Of a stretch of DNA of 64,000 bases, positions 25,820 through 37,691 are shown piece after piece. The notes beneath the pieces are model-generated. The model was given only the letters and a program-made list of their open reading frames with translations, was not told the origin of the DNA and searched no databases. This stretch comes from Callipepla californica brunnescens (taxonomy: Eukaryota > Chordata > Aves > Galliformes > Odontophoridae): positions 12,384,146 to 12,448,145 of the forward strand of contig JALIRH010000018.1 in the NCBI GenBank assembly GCA_023055505.1, read 5' to 3'. The translations under genes were made by a program, and so were the position numbers. Within the stretch, counting starts at the first letter, position 1, and each line of letters opens with the position of its first letter.

Positions 25820-26689
25820 GCACTGAAGCTGAATTTCTGCCAAATAAAACTGCAGATTGGTGATTTCAATTTAGATCTCTTCATTGCTACTTCATATTTT
25901 GTATACAACATTGATTAACTTGAGAAATACTAAAAATGAACAGTTCTCTGGTTGAAAACTCAACATTTTGAGGGTACTTCAACAAAAACGGTAATTCGCT
26001 TTTGTCCTTCCAGACAGAATTTCTATACAAGTTCTACATGCTTGATATTCAAGAAGTTTCAATACCACTTCTATAGATACATTATAAACACATCCTGTTA
26101 TGTGCATGCTTCAGACATGTATTCTACCTGGGATGGAGGACAACTATTCCTCAATATGGATCTTCTTCTTTCTCTTACCATTTTAACCATTCTTTATGAA
26201 ATGCACAGAAGCACCACTTTCTGTCTGGAATATTCAGTTACTTTAGAAAAGATTTTCTTTCTTTTCCCTGGAAGCTTGTAATTCAAGTGTGGTGAGATCC
26301 CATCCAAATTAAAATTGAAACAAACCTCTTAATAAAGTTTTGTAGTATTCTGCTTGTAATGACAGGGAATTTTAAAATAAATCAATAGATAAACAGGCTC
26401 TATATTTCAATTAAGAGCTTATTTTCAAACTTCTTTTTTTTTAATGACTGAAAAATTAAAAATATTCAGATGAACTGGATGTCATATTGCAGAGCAGCAA
26501 GAACCAGCAAAACAGGTGCAGTCTGGAAGCTCCTTAGCTCTAAGTAGTGCTTTATCTCCACTAAAGCAATTCAGTATTAGCATTCTTATGTTTTTCAGTT
26601 TCTCTAGAACATTATTTTAAGTTGTATTCTTTGTGCACTTTCCTTCCTGTTTGTTTCATCAGTAGTGATTTAGATTCATAGCTAAGTTG

Positions 26690-27130
26690 TCAGTGAAAAT
26701 ATTGGAGAGAAACATGTCTAATACTGACTTCTTCAGTTCACTGTATAAAAGAATCATAGAAAGTTCAGAAATAACTAACCTGTCCATTACCCAGCTCATG
26801 ACCTACTTGTTGTATGATTCAATCCTTTCATTAGATTGTCATATAGTATTAAGTCAAATGCTTCATGAGATTTCAGCTCTATTTACCAAATCCATAATCT
26901 TATCAAGGCTGACAGTGAAATCAGATTTGCTTGACAGGATTTATATTCCAGTAAATCATGTTGACTATCAATAATTATATTCTCACTGTTTAATTCATTA
27001 TGCTCTAAATCCTATATGAGTTTATCTCCAATATTGTCCAGGGTTTACTCCAAGATGTTTTCAGATAACTCCCAGGTATCTTGAATGGAATCGGTCCAAA
27101 TCTTCTTGGTTGAATTTGTATGTAGGATGT
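26690..27130 (-). mobile_element. Ancient CR1-type LINE fragment (reverse transcriptase, finger/palm)
   Basis: Read on the minus strand, 26975-26911 translates as I-D-S-Q-H-D-L-L-E-Y-K-S-C-Q-A-N-L-I-S-L. This lines up with the S-Q-H-G-F-x-x-x-x-S-C-x-x-x-L-I block of CR1 reverse transcriptases. About 50 bases further on (26864-26851 in complement) comes A-F-D-L-I-L-Y-D, the equivalent of the K-A-F-D palm motif A, with an interrupted frame before it. The two blocks are in the correct order and spacing. The region is far more degraded than the other CR1 copies here and has no tail. The divergence suggests an older CR1 layer than the octamer-tailed copies. Confidence 0.55.
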
Positions 27131-27845
27131 GTAAGGTGTGGCTTCACACTCTAAGTTTGATAAAAATGCTGGGTAAAAGAAGAACATAAAGTTATTTTTG
27201 AGAAATAATAATAATAATAAAGTTGAGAGGAATGAGTTGTTGGATGCTCTGTCCAGATTTTTCCCCAATCACCCTTAGCTGCTTATCAGGTTTCAGGTTT
27301 CCTGTAATTCAAAAGCCAGTCAGTTCATTTGATTCACTTGGGGCATTTCAAGACAGTCATTTACTATTGTCCAGAAATGGCTGCTGTTGTAAATTATCTT
27401 TTCTTCAGGGATCAAGCTGCAGGAGACACAGGTCACAATCAATATTTCTTCGAACACCATACGTTTATTAAGCTTTTTTTATTAATAGAACCCCATTTTT
27501 AAAGTGAATCATAATTACTAGTGTGAGTATATTTTATTCAGAAGAAACAAAATCCACAGAAATATATATACAAATCCCCTCAGTGTCCACTCTACATACC
27601 CTAACAGATTACACTGTAACACTCCCAAAATTTTGAAATAGGTCTACTTAGATTGCAAAAAATCATTTCACTTAAGGATTTTGTTAATAAATATCAATAT
27701 GATCTGCTCTAAGTACTCAGACTGAATTTGGCTACAGTAATTTCAAATACAAATTATGTTAAATTGAATTTGTTGGTATGAAAAGCTTTGATTCAAAATC
27801 AGAACAATGTGACCTGAAATTTAGATATTCTTGCCTTCTCTGCTT
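27131..27845. other. Non-coding stretch, no gene seen
   Basis: Anonymous sequence with a short (AAT)n run near 27207-27221. Open frames on both strands here are under 100 codons and unrecognised. Confidence 0.5.
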
Positions 27846-27992
27846 GAATTCAAGAAGCATTTGGACAATACTCTCAGAAATATAGTTTGATTTTTGGGTA
27901 GTCCTGTCTGAAACCATGCATTGGATTCTGTGATCCTCGTGGATCTCTTCCGACTCAGGATATTTTATAATTCTGTGATTCTGTGTTTTGTC
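27846..27992 (+). mobile_element. Short CR1 3' end
   Basis: Only the last 150 bases of a CR1 are present. A GGACAATACTCTCAGA phrase is followed by TGATCCTCGTGGATCTCTTCC and a degraded octamer tail (TATTTTATAATTCTGTGATTCTGTG, about 27961-27985). The phrases differ from those of the 21.2-kb and 48-kb copies, so it belongs to another CR1 subfamily. The minus-strand open frame crossing it (27759-28055) is a shadow. Confidence 0.85.
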
Positions 27993-29920
27993 CAGATGGA
28001 AGCTAAAGAAAGTAGACAAGTAGATAGGACAGCAGCAACTCGGAGACAAAGACATAATTTAAAGAAGTGAGTGACAGGACTGACAAGACCAGTTATTTAG
28101 TTTCTACACTCAGGGTAGAAAGGACAGCACCTGCATGGTTACCTATTCCTTTTAGGTCAGTCATCTCAACCTGCTTTCATCTTGTAATATTGTGCTCTGT
28201 TTGTTTGTGTCTTTCTTTCTTTGTTTTTGTGCTGTATATTCATTAGTAAAGATTCTAGTGTCACTGGTTAATTTTTGATGATCCCGTGAAAAAAACCCTT
28301 TATACTCTTTACACAGACTCTTCATGCATGTTACTGATTTTTGCTTTGTATTTAAAATTACTTACTCCAGTCTTCAAATGCTTTACTCAGGTATTGAGTG
28401 CCTACTGAAATATATTTCCTAATGCCTTACAGTCAGCACACACACCACTTACATATCTCAGACACTACACTGAAATTTTTATGAGTTGAATATTCTCATT
28501 GTGCACTGACTTACCTGGCTGTTGTGAGACCACAGATATCTCATTGTGATGCATGTAGACCCAACTTTCTGTTTCAGTTATCGCAGACGTTCATAACAAA
28601 GTTGTAAAAAATTAATCACGTGCATCTTATTCTTCTTTCAAAGGGTATCTTCCACTAAATTTCTAACACAATCAGATCATACCTGAGGAATTCAGACTTC
28701 CTGATTCCTGTGTGCAAAACTAATACACCACTTTAACCTTTACAGTAGGATTTGGCTTAAATGTAGATGAAAAAAAAAAGTAGCACACTTTTAAATTTAG
28801 CACTTAGATATTCATTGCTGCTATCTACTAGATATTAAATACCATACAATTAACATTTAGCATCCAGGAATCATGTATTTATGCATTATGCAATAAAATA
28901 GTGACTGTTTGGGATATTTCTGCCAGCTAGAATAATCTCTAATCACTGATGATGAGTCAGTGGCAGTGAAACCAGAAAAATTGTCACAAAACAAAATGAT
29001 AAAAACCAGGTGTTTCTGAATCATGAGAACTTTTGAGCTCTAGTAAGACTATAAGCCATCTTACAATGCGCTCCACCTCAACTAAATTCCTTAACAAGTC
29101 TCATTCTATTAGTATCTTTCTATATTAAATACTTTGATAACTTCAGGTTTTCCTGCTCACCTTGTGGGCCTTTACCTCCATAAGGCCAGAAAAAAAATAT
29201 TATCATTTATGTTTTAGAAGGGAAATACTTTTTAATGCAACCATAAACATTTAGAACCTCATTTTCTCTGTACTTTTGCTTAGATAAGTGAACACAGTAT
29301 CAGTAGAACTTTCTGTTTTCTGCATTTTTTATTTACTTGCATTTGCAACCTGGCTGCTTTTCAGATGTTAATTAACAGAAAACAATTGGCTTATATCAGT
29401 ACAAAATATTAAAGCTCTGTTGAAAAAAAAAATTAAAAGAGACTATCAGGACTGCATAGCAATCTCAGAAGTTGTAGTCTTTTATATATATTAAGAAAAG
29501 TTTTGCAAAGTTGAAACTGAATGCACACTGCTTCTTACGAACAGTTTTCCTCCTGTTGATCTCTCAACCTGCAAAACCTTAGCTCTGCCCTGTCATATGC
29601 TGACTGTTACATACATATTCCTTTGTTCCTCATTAGTCCAAGCCTCTCTAATCTCTAATTCACATATTATTCTCAGTTTTTAATGTTCATATAATCCACC
29701 CATATCTTAATTTTTAATTCACATAGCAACTTCAGTCTTTTAATGTCATGTAGAAAATTATGCCAGCTCTAAAAAAAAAATCCAAATAGCAGAACAATCA
29801 ATAGACAGTCCATTAATCCCAAAACATTATAAGGATTATTTCAGTGCCAATTTTGTCCTTATGTTATGCAATCTAAAGAAAGCATTTAAGTATGTGATTA
29901 GTTTCAAGAACATAAACAAA
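27993..29920. other. AT-rich non-coding stretch, no gene seen
   Basis: No exon, RNA gene or transposon was recognised in about 1.9 kb. Confidence 0.5.
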
Positions 29921-30690
29921 GAATTTCAGAATAACAGGTTTGAAAGTACCTCTAGTGATAGATTCAGTCTCTCTGCTAAAGCATGTTTCCTGCAGCAGGT
30001 TACAGAGGAAAACACCCAAGTGGTTCTTGAGTATCTCCAGAGTAGGAATCTCCACAGCTACCCTTGGCTGCCTGCTCGAGTGCTCTGTCACCGTCAAAGG
30101 AAAGAAGTTCTTCCTTGTATTTGAGCTTCCTATGTTCCAGTTTGTTCCCATTGTCCTGCTGCACGCCACTGAAAAGAGTCTGGCTTCATCATTTAGCTCC
30201 CACACTTCAGATATCTATAAATAGTGATGAGATCTCCTCTCAACCTCCTCTTCTCCAGACTGAACAGCCACAAGTCTGTCAGCCTTTCCTCATATGGCAG
30301 ATTCTTCAGCCCTCCACTGGACTTTCTCTTGAAGTTCCTTCCTCGAACTGTGGAGCCCAGGACTGAACCCAATACTCCAGATGTAGCCTCACCAGGGCAG
30401 AGTAGAGGGGGAGGATCGCCGCCTTTGACCTGCTGGCCACATTATTCTTAATGCACCACAAGGGAATTTTCATTTGGCTCATGGACAACTTATTTTCCTC
30501 CAGGACACCCATACTCTACTCCTCAGAGTTCTTTTCAATCCTCTATTCTGTACTGATGCATGTGATTAATCATGGGTGCATGTGCAGAAACCTACACTTG
30601 GCCTTGTTGAATCTCATCAAGCTCCTCTCCACCCAGCTCTCCAGCCTGTCCAAGTCTTGTTGAATGGCAAAACAGTCATCTTGTGTGAAG
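29921..30690 (-). mobile_element. CR1 LINE, 5'-truncated, 3' end at left
   Basis: The complement reads through CR1 3' UTR and ORF2. From left to right the plus strand shows a degraded terminal region at 29921, the complement of the GV.TEH..RQPRVAVE-type C-terminal block (about 30060-30110), the complement of the [13 protein letters not shown] block (about 30340-30380), the complement of VLEENKLSMSQ (about 30480-30510) and the end in the palm-side segment near 30690. The octamer tail itself is almost gone. Stops and frame changes between 29873-30205 and 30306-30512 on the minus strand show it is dead. Confidence 0.92.
30306..30512 (-). pseudogene. CR1 ORF2 fragment (reverse-transcriptase C-terminal side)
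   Basis: A 68-codon open stretch inside the minus-strand CR1. It contains the MGVLEENKLSMSQ segment, [16 protein letters not shown] and [13 protein letters not shown], all characteristic of CR1 ORF2 after the catalytic box. An internal deletion removes part of the usual [12 protein letters not shown] segment (here MSQMKIPLWCIKN). The frame is lost at SRESPVEG. No activity is expected. Confidence 0.85.
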
Positions 30691-31735
30691 TTAGTTAGGT
30701 AGTTCTGAGCTAAAGGATGATTTTCAGTCAAGGCTTAGGAATTTAGTGTTTGCACACTTTTACATATAAATGGCTCTCAGGAAATATGATACTCAGAAAT
30801 CATTTTTTTATGTATAACAAGAACATTAAAACAACATGAAAAGACTAACAAGTCTTGTTAGTACTATCTGTCTCAGAATTATCTCTAGGATAATCAACCT
30901 GAAAATCTGTTTTTAGTGCACACTATCTACACCATAACAAAGATTAACTCTTAGTTGATTAACCTACAGAAAATTCAAACATTAAAAAAATATATATCTG
31001 ATGAAATATATAATTAGAATTTCATTAAAAAGGTTATTTATTATTGGTAAATTACTGCATTAGTATTTGTGGTAATTTTTTATGGATTTTTTTTTTAACT
31101 GTAGATTTGGCTAAAATTTTATTAAAAGCACACACACACACACACATACACACACATACAAAAAAAAACAACAAGAATACTTCGTTTGTGTAGGAGTTAT
31201 TATATGCATTACTTTGCTGACACTAGGGATACAAATGAACAGGAGTGACAGTAGCTAGGGCTTCTTAGCGCAGCTGTAACTTGAGTTCAGCTGTGGCAGC
31301 TGGTCTTATTAGATGAACTTTATTGATATTCTGCTGGCCAAAATGCAAATATGTTTATGCTGAATGCTTTTAAAGATTTTTTATACTGTACTATGCATAC
31401 GAGTTAATTCCATCTAGCTGAGCCATATCCATACAGTCTTGAATATAATAGTTAAATAGAAATGTAGTCACTCCATCTTAAAGTGTGCTCTCATGTGTAA
31501 TATGACAATTATTAAAGAGCTCTGAGGTGAAAATCTGGAATTCAGAAATCATTTATCTAGATCAAACTGAAAGATATTAACATTGATCATTATCCTTCAA
31601 AATGCCTCTGCACAAATTAAAACTCAGCTTTTGCATTTATGATTTAATATTAGTAAGACTTTATTATCAAATAACGCTTCTAAAATGTAGGTGTCTGAAA
31701 TTTTCATTTTCGGTTCAATCTCTATGAGTAAGAAT
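30691..31735. other. AT-rich non-coding stretch with (CA)n
   Basis: Holds a T-rich run and the CA microsatellite at 31129-31160. No gene was seen. Confidence 0.55.
31129..31160. repeat. (CA)n microsatellite
   Basis: About sixteen CA units with two T interruptions (CATACA), then an A-rich run. Confidence 0.9.
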
Positions 31736-32840
31736 CAGGGGGAGGGCTGACAGGACAGGCATCCTGGTGGGGGTCTTTTATAGTCTGTCTGAACAGAATG
31801 AAGAGACAGATAATATATTCTACTATCCTCTAGCATAAGCTGCATGATTGCCAGCCCTTGTTCTCATCCAGGACTTCAACTTCCCTGATATATATTGGAA
31901 ACGTAATGCAGGAGGTTTCTATAGTTTGTGGAAGATAACTTCCTGACACAGCTGGTAAGAGAGCCTAGCAAGGTCAAAGCCCCACTGGACCTGCTGTTCA
32001 TAAACAGAGGACTGTTGGGAAATGCATGGATCAGGAGCTGTCTTGCACAAAGCTATCACAAAATGGTAGACTTCTCTACTATAGGAAGTCAGGAGAGGGG
32101 TCAGCAGAACTACTACCTTGAACTTTTAGAGGGCATACTTTGAACTGTTCAAACACTGGTAAGGAGGGTCCCTTAGGACCTAAAGGGTAAAGGGGTACAG
32201 GAAGGCTGGACTGTCCTCAGGAAAGAAGTTGTAAAGACATAGCAGCAGGCTGTCCCTGAATGTCATAAGTTAAGCTAGCAAAGAAAAAGACCAATATGAA
32301 TAAACAAGGAACTTTTGCTGAGACCCTGGGACAAAAAAAAAATAAAAATAGGTAGTCTATCTTTTGTGGAAGAAGGGACGACAACGTGGAGAGAGTACGA
32401 AGACGTTGTTAAGATATGCAGGGAAAAATCTAGAAAGGCAAAATTCCAGCTTGAACTCCACCTAGCCTCCGTAGTAAAACAGAACACAAAACTTTTTAAC
32501 AGATTATATCGTCAGTAAGAGAAGTAATAAGAAGAATCTCCATCTGAATGTGACAGGGAACATGACCACTGAGAACAAGGAAATGGCTAAGGTTCTCAGT
32601 ACTTTCTTTACATCTGTCTCTAAATTCAGAACAATTATCCTCAGGGTACTCTACCCTCTGACCTGGAAGTCTGGGATGGGAGCAGAATAAACAGTCAAAT
32701 GTCCCTGAAAGTGTTCAACAAATCTGTAGATGTGATACAAAAGAACATAGTTTAGTGGGAAATATTGGTGGTAGGTGGATGGTTGAACTAGATAATCTTA
32801 GAGATCTTTTCCAACCATAATGATTCTATGATTTTATGAT
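31736..32840 (+). mobile_element. CR1 LINE with large internal deletion
   Basis: The left 950 bases carry the second half of the ORF2 endonuclease and the linker to the reverse transcriptase. At about 32691-32695 the sequence jumps directly into CR1 3' UTR (TGTCCCTGAAAGTGTTCAAC, GGTGGTAGGTGGATGG, GATCTTTTCCAACC) and ends in octamers ATTCTATG/ATTTTATG (32822-32840). The whole catalytic reverse-transcriptase region, well over 1 kb in a full CR1, is absent. Either one copy lost its middle or two different CR1 copies have been fused. Confidence 0.9.
31860..32640 (+). pseudogene. CR1 ORF2 endonuclease remnant
   Basis: An AP-endonuclease-type domain of CR1 ORF2, which nicks target DNA. Visible blocks are QDFNFPDIYWK (31869-31901; the family motif is G-D-F-N, here Q-D-F-N), then after a frame change FLTQLVREPSKVKAPLDLLF (31940-31999) and SYHKMVDFS (32051-32077). 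The last block corresponds to the catalytic S-D-H motif, with the aspartate replaced by tyrosine. A TGA follows at about 32141. Later pieces include EEGTTTWREYEDVVKICREK (about 32366-32425), the helical linker toward the reverse transcriptase. Clearly inactive. Confidence 0.85.
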
Positions 32841-33248
32841 CTATATCCTATCAGTTATGTCTGCATAGCAATGCAGATTCGACCAAACAAATGATGAAAA
32901 ACTCCTCTCTTACCTGAAAATATACACGTCTCAGAAATGAAATTTTTGAAGATTTTATGTGTTGTTTTTGTGGGGTTTCTTTTGTTTAGTTTTTGTTTTT
33001 GTTTTGATTTTTTTTCAGTCAACTTTGGGAGCTGACTGACAACCATTCTTGTAGTTATGTTATGCAAAGCTATGAATGCACTGTTATCAATTAGTAATTT
33101 AAGTGTATACAGTTCTACAGTATTATTTTTCAGGTTCAGGAGCCCACGAAGACCAAAAAATCTAATAAACAAGAAGAAGAGTTCATTTCTCATCTCTTTT
33201 AGTTCAGGTTTTGATTAAGTAACATTCAGCTACACAACATCCCAGAGG

Positions 33249-33274
33249 AAAATAAAATAAAATAAAATAAAATA
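33249..33274. repeat. (AATAA)n microsatellite
   Basis: Five AATAA/AAAAT units. Confidence 0.9.
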
Positions 33275-35987
33275 ACTTGTAATTGATTTCCTACTGTTTT
33301 TTGACATCATGATTAAATGTTGTCATCTTGGCATTATCATTTTGTAGAAGATAAATTGCAAATGAATCTAGTAGGTCAAACATTCTTCATGAGGAAGGAC
33401 ATGGCTCACTTGTAAGTGGGTTATAAACAAATGATATTTGTTCTAATACAGGCAAGAAACTCGCACATCTTCAGCTGAAGACTAGAGTGTGCTCAGAGCT
33501 TGGAGAAGATAGTTCAGAGAATAGTGATTCTGAACAAGATTTTGAGCTGCACGATGGATAACTTCTCAGTGCATATATGCAGAAAAACTGAGGTTACCTC
33601 CTCTTGTCCCTGAGAAGACAAAGTCTGAGCCCTTCTTTCAACACACTTAAGAAATCATGATCACCTGGGGAGAATTCAAAAGACAGAAGAGACAAATTGA
33701 AAGGTTGGAGACAACATGTCATGGAGGAAAATCTCAGCAATAAAATTTGAAGTACTTACTTTCTTACTTTGTTGTTAAATTCCTCTCTCTAAATATTCAC
33801 AGGAAAATTACCAAAGTTAAAGCAAGCTTTTAAGCACTTTAAAATTTTGTCCTATGAACTATCATACTACAGTATTTATTAAAAGAAACAAAATCGTATG
33901 TTTTAGAAAGGCAGCAGGACAAGTGCAACTGTGATCAGATCATCCACTGGAAACAAAGTAATTAGCATTCCGGTGTCAGCATCACCTCAGGAAACTCTTT
34001 CTTGTCTTATTCCACAAACAATATACTGTTTTACGACTAATTTAAGAATTTTTGTTTTCTAAGAAAAAACTTTCAATTTAAGCCATGATTTTTTCATTTT
34101 GAACTGGTCTTTTTTTCTGTGATGGATTTACAGAAAATGCAAAGAGTAAGTTGAAATAGTTAAAAGTTAATAGTTGAATAGTTGAAATAGTTGGAAGTTC
34201 CAGGAGCTTTAGTAACCAGCAAACATTGTTTCCATTATACATTACTCATCCTGTCAAAGTATTAGTTTTTCAGGGCGGGTTACAGGGAATGATGGTGGAG
34301 TTTTTTCTGATGGGTTTTCCCTTGTCATTGTCTTCCTCCAGATCACAGGTAGGCACTGCAACTTCAAAAGCAAATTGGGCTGTACTAGAAGACACTCATC
34401 CAGGATGAAAAAATAATTAAAAATTCAGGGAAGATTTACTGGTCTAGGCATCTTTGTAGAGAGCATATTCCATCATAGGGACTTCCACAGAAGATAGTTA
34501 CTCCAGGAGTTCATGATTAATGCCTCCCAATCCCATTTAACTGATCACTTCTTGGGATTTTAAATTTGTTTTCTTCAGGGTAGAACTTGAACCTGCATCA
34601 GTAGGTAAATCCTAATAATGATCCAATCTGTCTATAAAGATTGCATAGAAGAGGTCATATGCAAGAAGAAATGAATGTGAGATCTGACCACAGACTGACA
34701 TCAAACTAGCTTAAGTAATCACAAAAACCTGTAAGTTGGTTTAAAGGATAACCTTGGCCTGCCCAGAAAACACTGTGATACATTAAATACATCCATTTTC
34801 AGTATAGCTATTAATCCAGTTTTACGTTTGCAATTACACAGCAAGAGATGAGATCTCCCCTGAGAACATTTACTGGCACTGAACTGTGAATGAGGTTCCC
34901 AACTGCAGAGCAATGAGATCTTCCCCTTCCTCCAACTCAGCAGCTGAACTGTGGGGACAGCTTGCCCTAAGAAGCCAGCCCCCTGCTAATATTTCTTAAT
35001 GATTTGAAGTATAAGAATTTCAGCCTTCAGTATTTCTACTATCTCTTTAAGGTTACACTACTGAATTTCTTTAAGGCATTTACATCATTCTGAATAATAC
35101 TTGGTATTCACTGAATAGTATCTTCTATATTCACTGTTTTAAAGTCAATATTCAAGAATACTTTGATTCCTCTGGAAGGTCTTAGTCTTCTTTTGTTCTC
35201 AGCTCACATCTTGGGGTCGATATGGTTTTCTTACTTTAAAGCATCTGTATAATGAGACTTAAACATTTAATGCTATAAATTTAATCAAAGAGACTGCTTC
35301 CAAGAGATGAGTATGATGAATTTAAATATCCATTATTTTTCTTAAGGTGATCAATGCAGTAACTCTAAATTTCAGTCTCCATTTTTGCAAAGACTACTAC
35401 TGAGACAAAATCAGTTCTCTAAAAACCACTGAAAAGCAAGAGGCAAAAATTAACCTTTCTGCCCAGTTCTATCTTTGCATGAATACACTGGAGATGGGTT
35501 TGCACAGTTCTAAAAATTTCCTTGCCTGCACAGTTTCAGCTGACTTGAATGGTAAAATGTATCTATTGCTTTCTTCTCTCCAGTAACTTTAATTTGCAAA
35601 AGAGCTGACCTTGCCTGTAGCTTGGTTACAGCCCATTGCATTTGTGACATAGCCTGCGTACAGGATTTGCATAGACTAATTGTATCCTCAGATCTTCACC
35701 TTCCTAGTTTTTCTCTCTCTGAAATTTGTCAAAAGAAGATTTTGCCTTAGTTTTGGATTTCTGTAATTCAGTAGTTACTTACAAATGCTACAGATTCAGA
35801 TATTTACATAGTGATGATACAGTGTTTTACCCCTTGTATCCAAGAGAACTCATATTCCATGTGTTCTGGCATCTATTCATTTCACCTCAAAGGGAGATTC
35901 TGGAAGTAGCTGGGGAGTTTTCAGGAACTGTAATAACTAAGGATTAAGTAAACCCCAGTAATTCCTCTGTCATCTAAAAAATTAGGG

Positions 35988-36024
35988 TTTTTTTGTTTGT
36001 TTGTTTTGGTGTTGTTTTTTTTCT
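35988..36024. repeat. T/G-rich simple repeat
   Basis: TTTG units mixed with T runs. Confidence 0.75.
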
Positions 36025-36973
36025 CTTTTCACTTTTTCTATTATTCCTAATGCCTAAATATAGGCATCATTCTCTCCCGAGCACCCTGTATTGACAAGAA
36101 TTGTGTGAGAGAACTACATCTTCAAGCACAATCTGAAAACAAAGTAACATTCAACTGAAATGAACGCATTCAAGTGCAGGGGATAGTAAGCAATTCAGTA
36201 GTGAGCTGAGTGAGACAGCTGAGTAACATATTCTTCAAGTGCTTCCAGATGTGTGGGTGAAATTCTGTGGCTGCCAAATCCCATATATCTTTTCTTAATT
36301 GCCATAAATGGAATCATTATAAAACATTAGCTTGCAGGCACATCTGTGTGCAAGAGCAGTAATTTGAAGTACTGGTTCGCTAAACTTTTGCTCTCTCATC
36401 TTGCATATGAGAGTACTGCAGAATTTGTGAAGGTTCTGTGCCTACTACAGTAAAAGTTTCTTGCTACAGCTGATGATCAGTGCTCTAAAGATAAATCTAT
36501 CTCTTCATCTTTCTTTTAATAGCAAAGCCTGCATGACTGTTTGGATATTATGTTATACTAGTCTTGCTCGGAAATATCAGAAACACAAAATTTTTAAGTG
36601 AATTTTAATTTTAAAATGCTCGTTTTTAAGCGAGAATAGAGAATAATTAATTTCTACACTGATCAACAAGCACTGAGTAATTTTAATTCTGGATTTGTAT
36701 GTCAGTTTTGCATGGCACATGATGCTGAAGTCATTCAGAGCACTTGTGTGGCTCCTGTTCCCTAACCTACTTTCCCTGTAGTCAGTTCAACTGATGTGGC
36801 GCCATTGCAAGTTAATTCTTGATGCTACCTATTAGAATCCAAAAAGAATGTGCTGGATGTTGAGTGAGAGTTGTTTTACCATTAAGTCTTTAGCAGGATT
36901 GATGTTCTAGACATCTTTACAAGTCAGCACACCTAAAAATACCTCTTCATTATCATTCACACTTTTGCTGTAT

Positions 36974-37685
36974 TGTAATGGAGGCCTGCAGCTCTCTGCC
37001 CTGTGTCCTGCCAGCAGGTGCACCATGTAATGTGCACATACATATACAAGTCCAGCTATGCAGAATACTGTTCATCCATGGCATGAACACACAAACACAC
37101 ACACATGCACAACTCCCCTGTGGCTGGGCCCAACCTCTTTGTGTTCCTGATACCTGTCGTTAAGCTCCCAGTATCCCCACTGGTGGCTCTAGTCTGCATT
37201 TGACAATGGTTATGCACATACACTGCATGTACCCCATGTGTCTGGCTTCCACCCAAACCTCAGCCATGGGTGCCATGCTCAGTCCTGCCAGGCACAAGCA
37301 CAGGGGACTGAAAACTTTGTCCCAGGAAAACTAGCAGAAGCATAACTTAATGTAGAACATGTAAAGCAGGCATGGCTGGGCATGTCAATTGACCTGCCCC
37401 TGATCACACTGCCAGACACTTTAATCCCTTTTCCCTATGTTTCTCCACACATGTTCGTCCTCATACAACCTTGATCTCTCCTTTTCTTGCATTTATTCCT
37501 TACCCTAAGCACCGCAGGGTGCCCCCTTTCTTCATAAGTACTGCCTTTCCTGCAAGTAGGACCATGTATCCTTGTGCTTTCTTCCTGCCCTGATGTGTTT
37601 AACCCCGGTGCCTCCATTCATTGGTGGCTTGCTACCTGCAGGCATTCTGCATGCGAATTAAACATACACTTTGTAACCCAGATCG
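36974..37685 (+). mobile_element. Candidate solo LTR flanked by a 6-bp direct repeat
   Basis: A 0.7-kb block distinctly richer in C and G than its flanks. It begins TGTAATGG and carries an AATTAAA polyadenylation-like signal (37656-37662) about 25 bases before its right edge. Exact copies of CTGTAT lie just outside both edges (36968-36973 and 37686-37691), as expected for a 6-bp target duplication of a class II or alpharetrovirus-like ERV. Against it, the right end reads ...AGATCG rather than ...CA, which needs one mutation. I also do not recognise the family, and the 6-mer was found by looking. No viral genes are attached. Confidence 0.4.
37083..37110. repeat. Interrupted (CA)n
   Basis: Short CA-rich run with A interruptions inside the candidate LTR. 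Confidence 0.7.
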
Positions 37686-37691
37686 CTGTAT

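Larger units (their letters stand above)
24835..26689. other. Non-coding stretch with simple repeats
   Basis: No gene was seen. It holds the AATC/CTAC compound repeat (25575-25672) and a (TA)n(T)n run (25751-25819). A 109-codon plus-strand frame at 25952-26281 has no recognisable domain. Confidence 0.5.
32841..36973. other. Non-coding stretch, no gene seen
   Basis: About 4 kb with an AATAA microsatellite (33249-33274) and a T/G run (35988-36024). A polypyrimidine-AG followed shortly by GT occurs near 34318-34350, but the implied exon would be about 7 bases, so no exon is called. Confidence 0.5.

Noticed and set aside
27759..28055. 98-codon minus-strand open frame
   Set aside because: It overlaps the complement of a CR1 3' tail and has no independent support.
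34310..34350. Polypyrimidine tract plus AG, then GT, resembling exon borders
   Set aside because: The implied exon is only about 7 bases, with no coding support around it.
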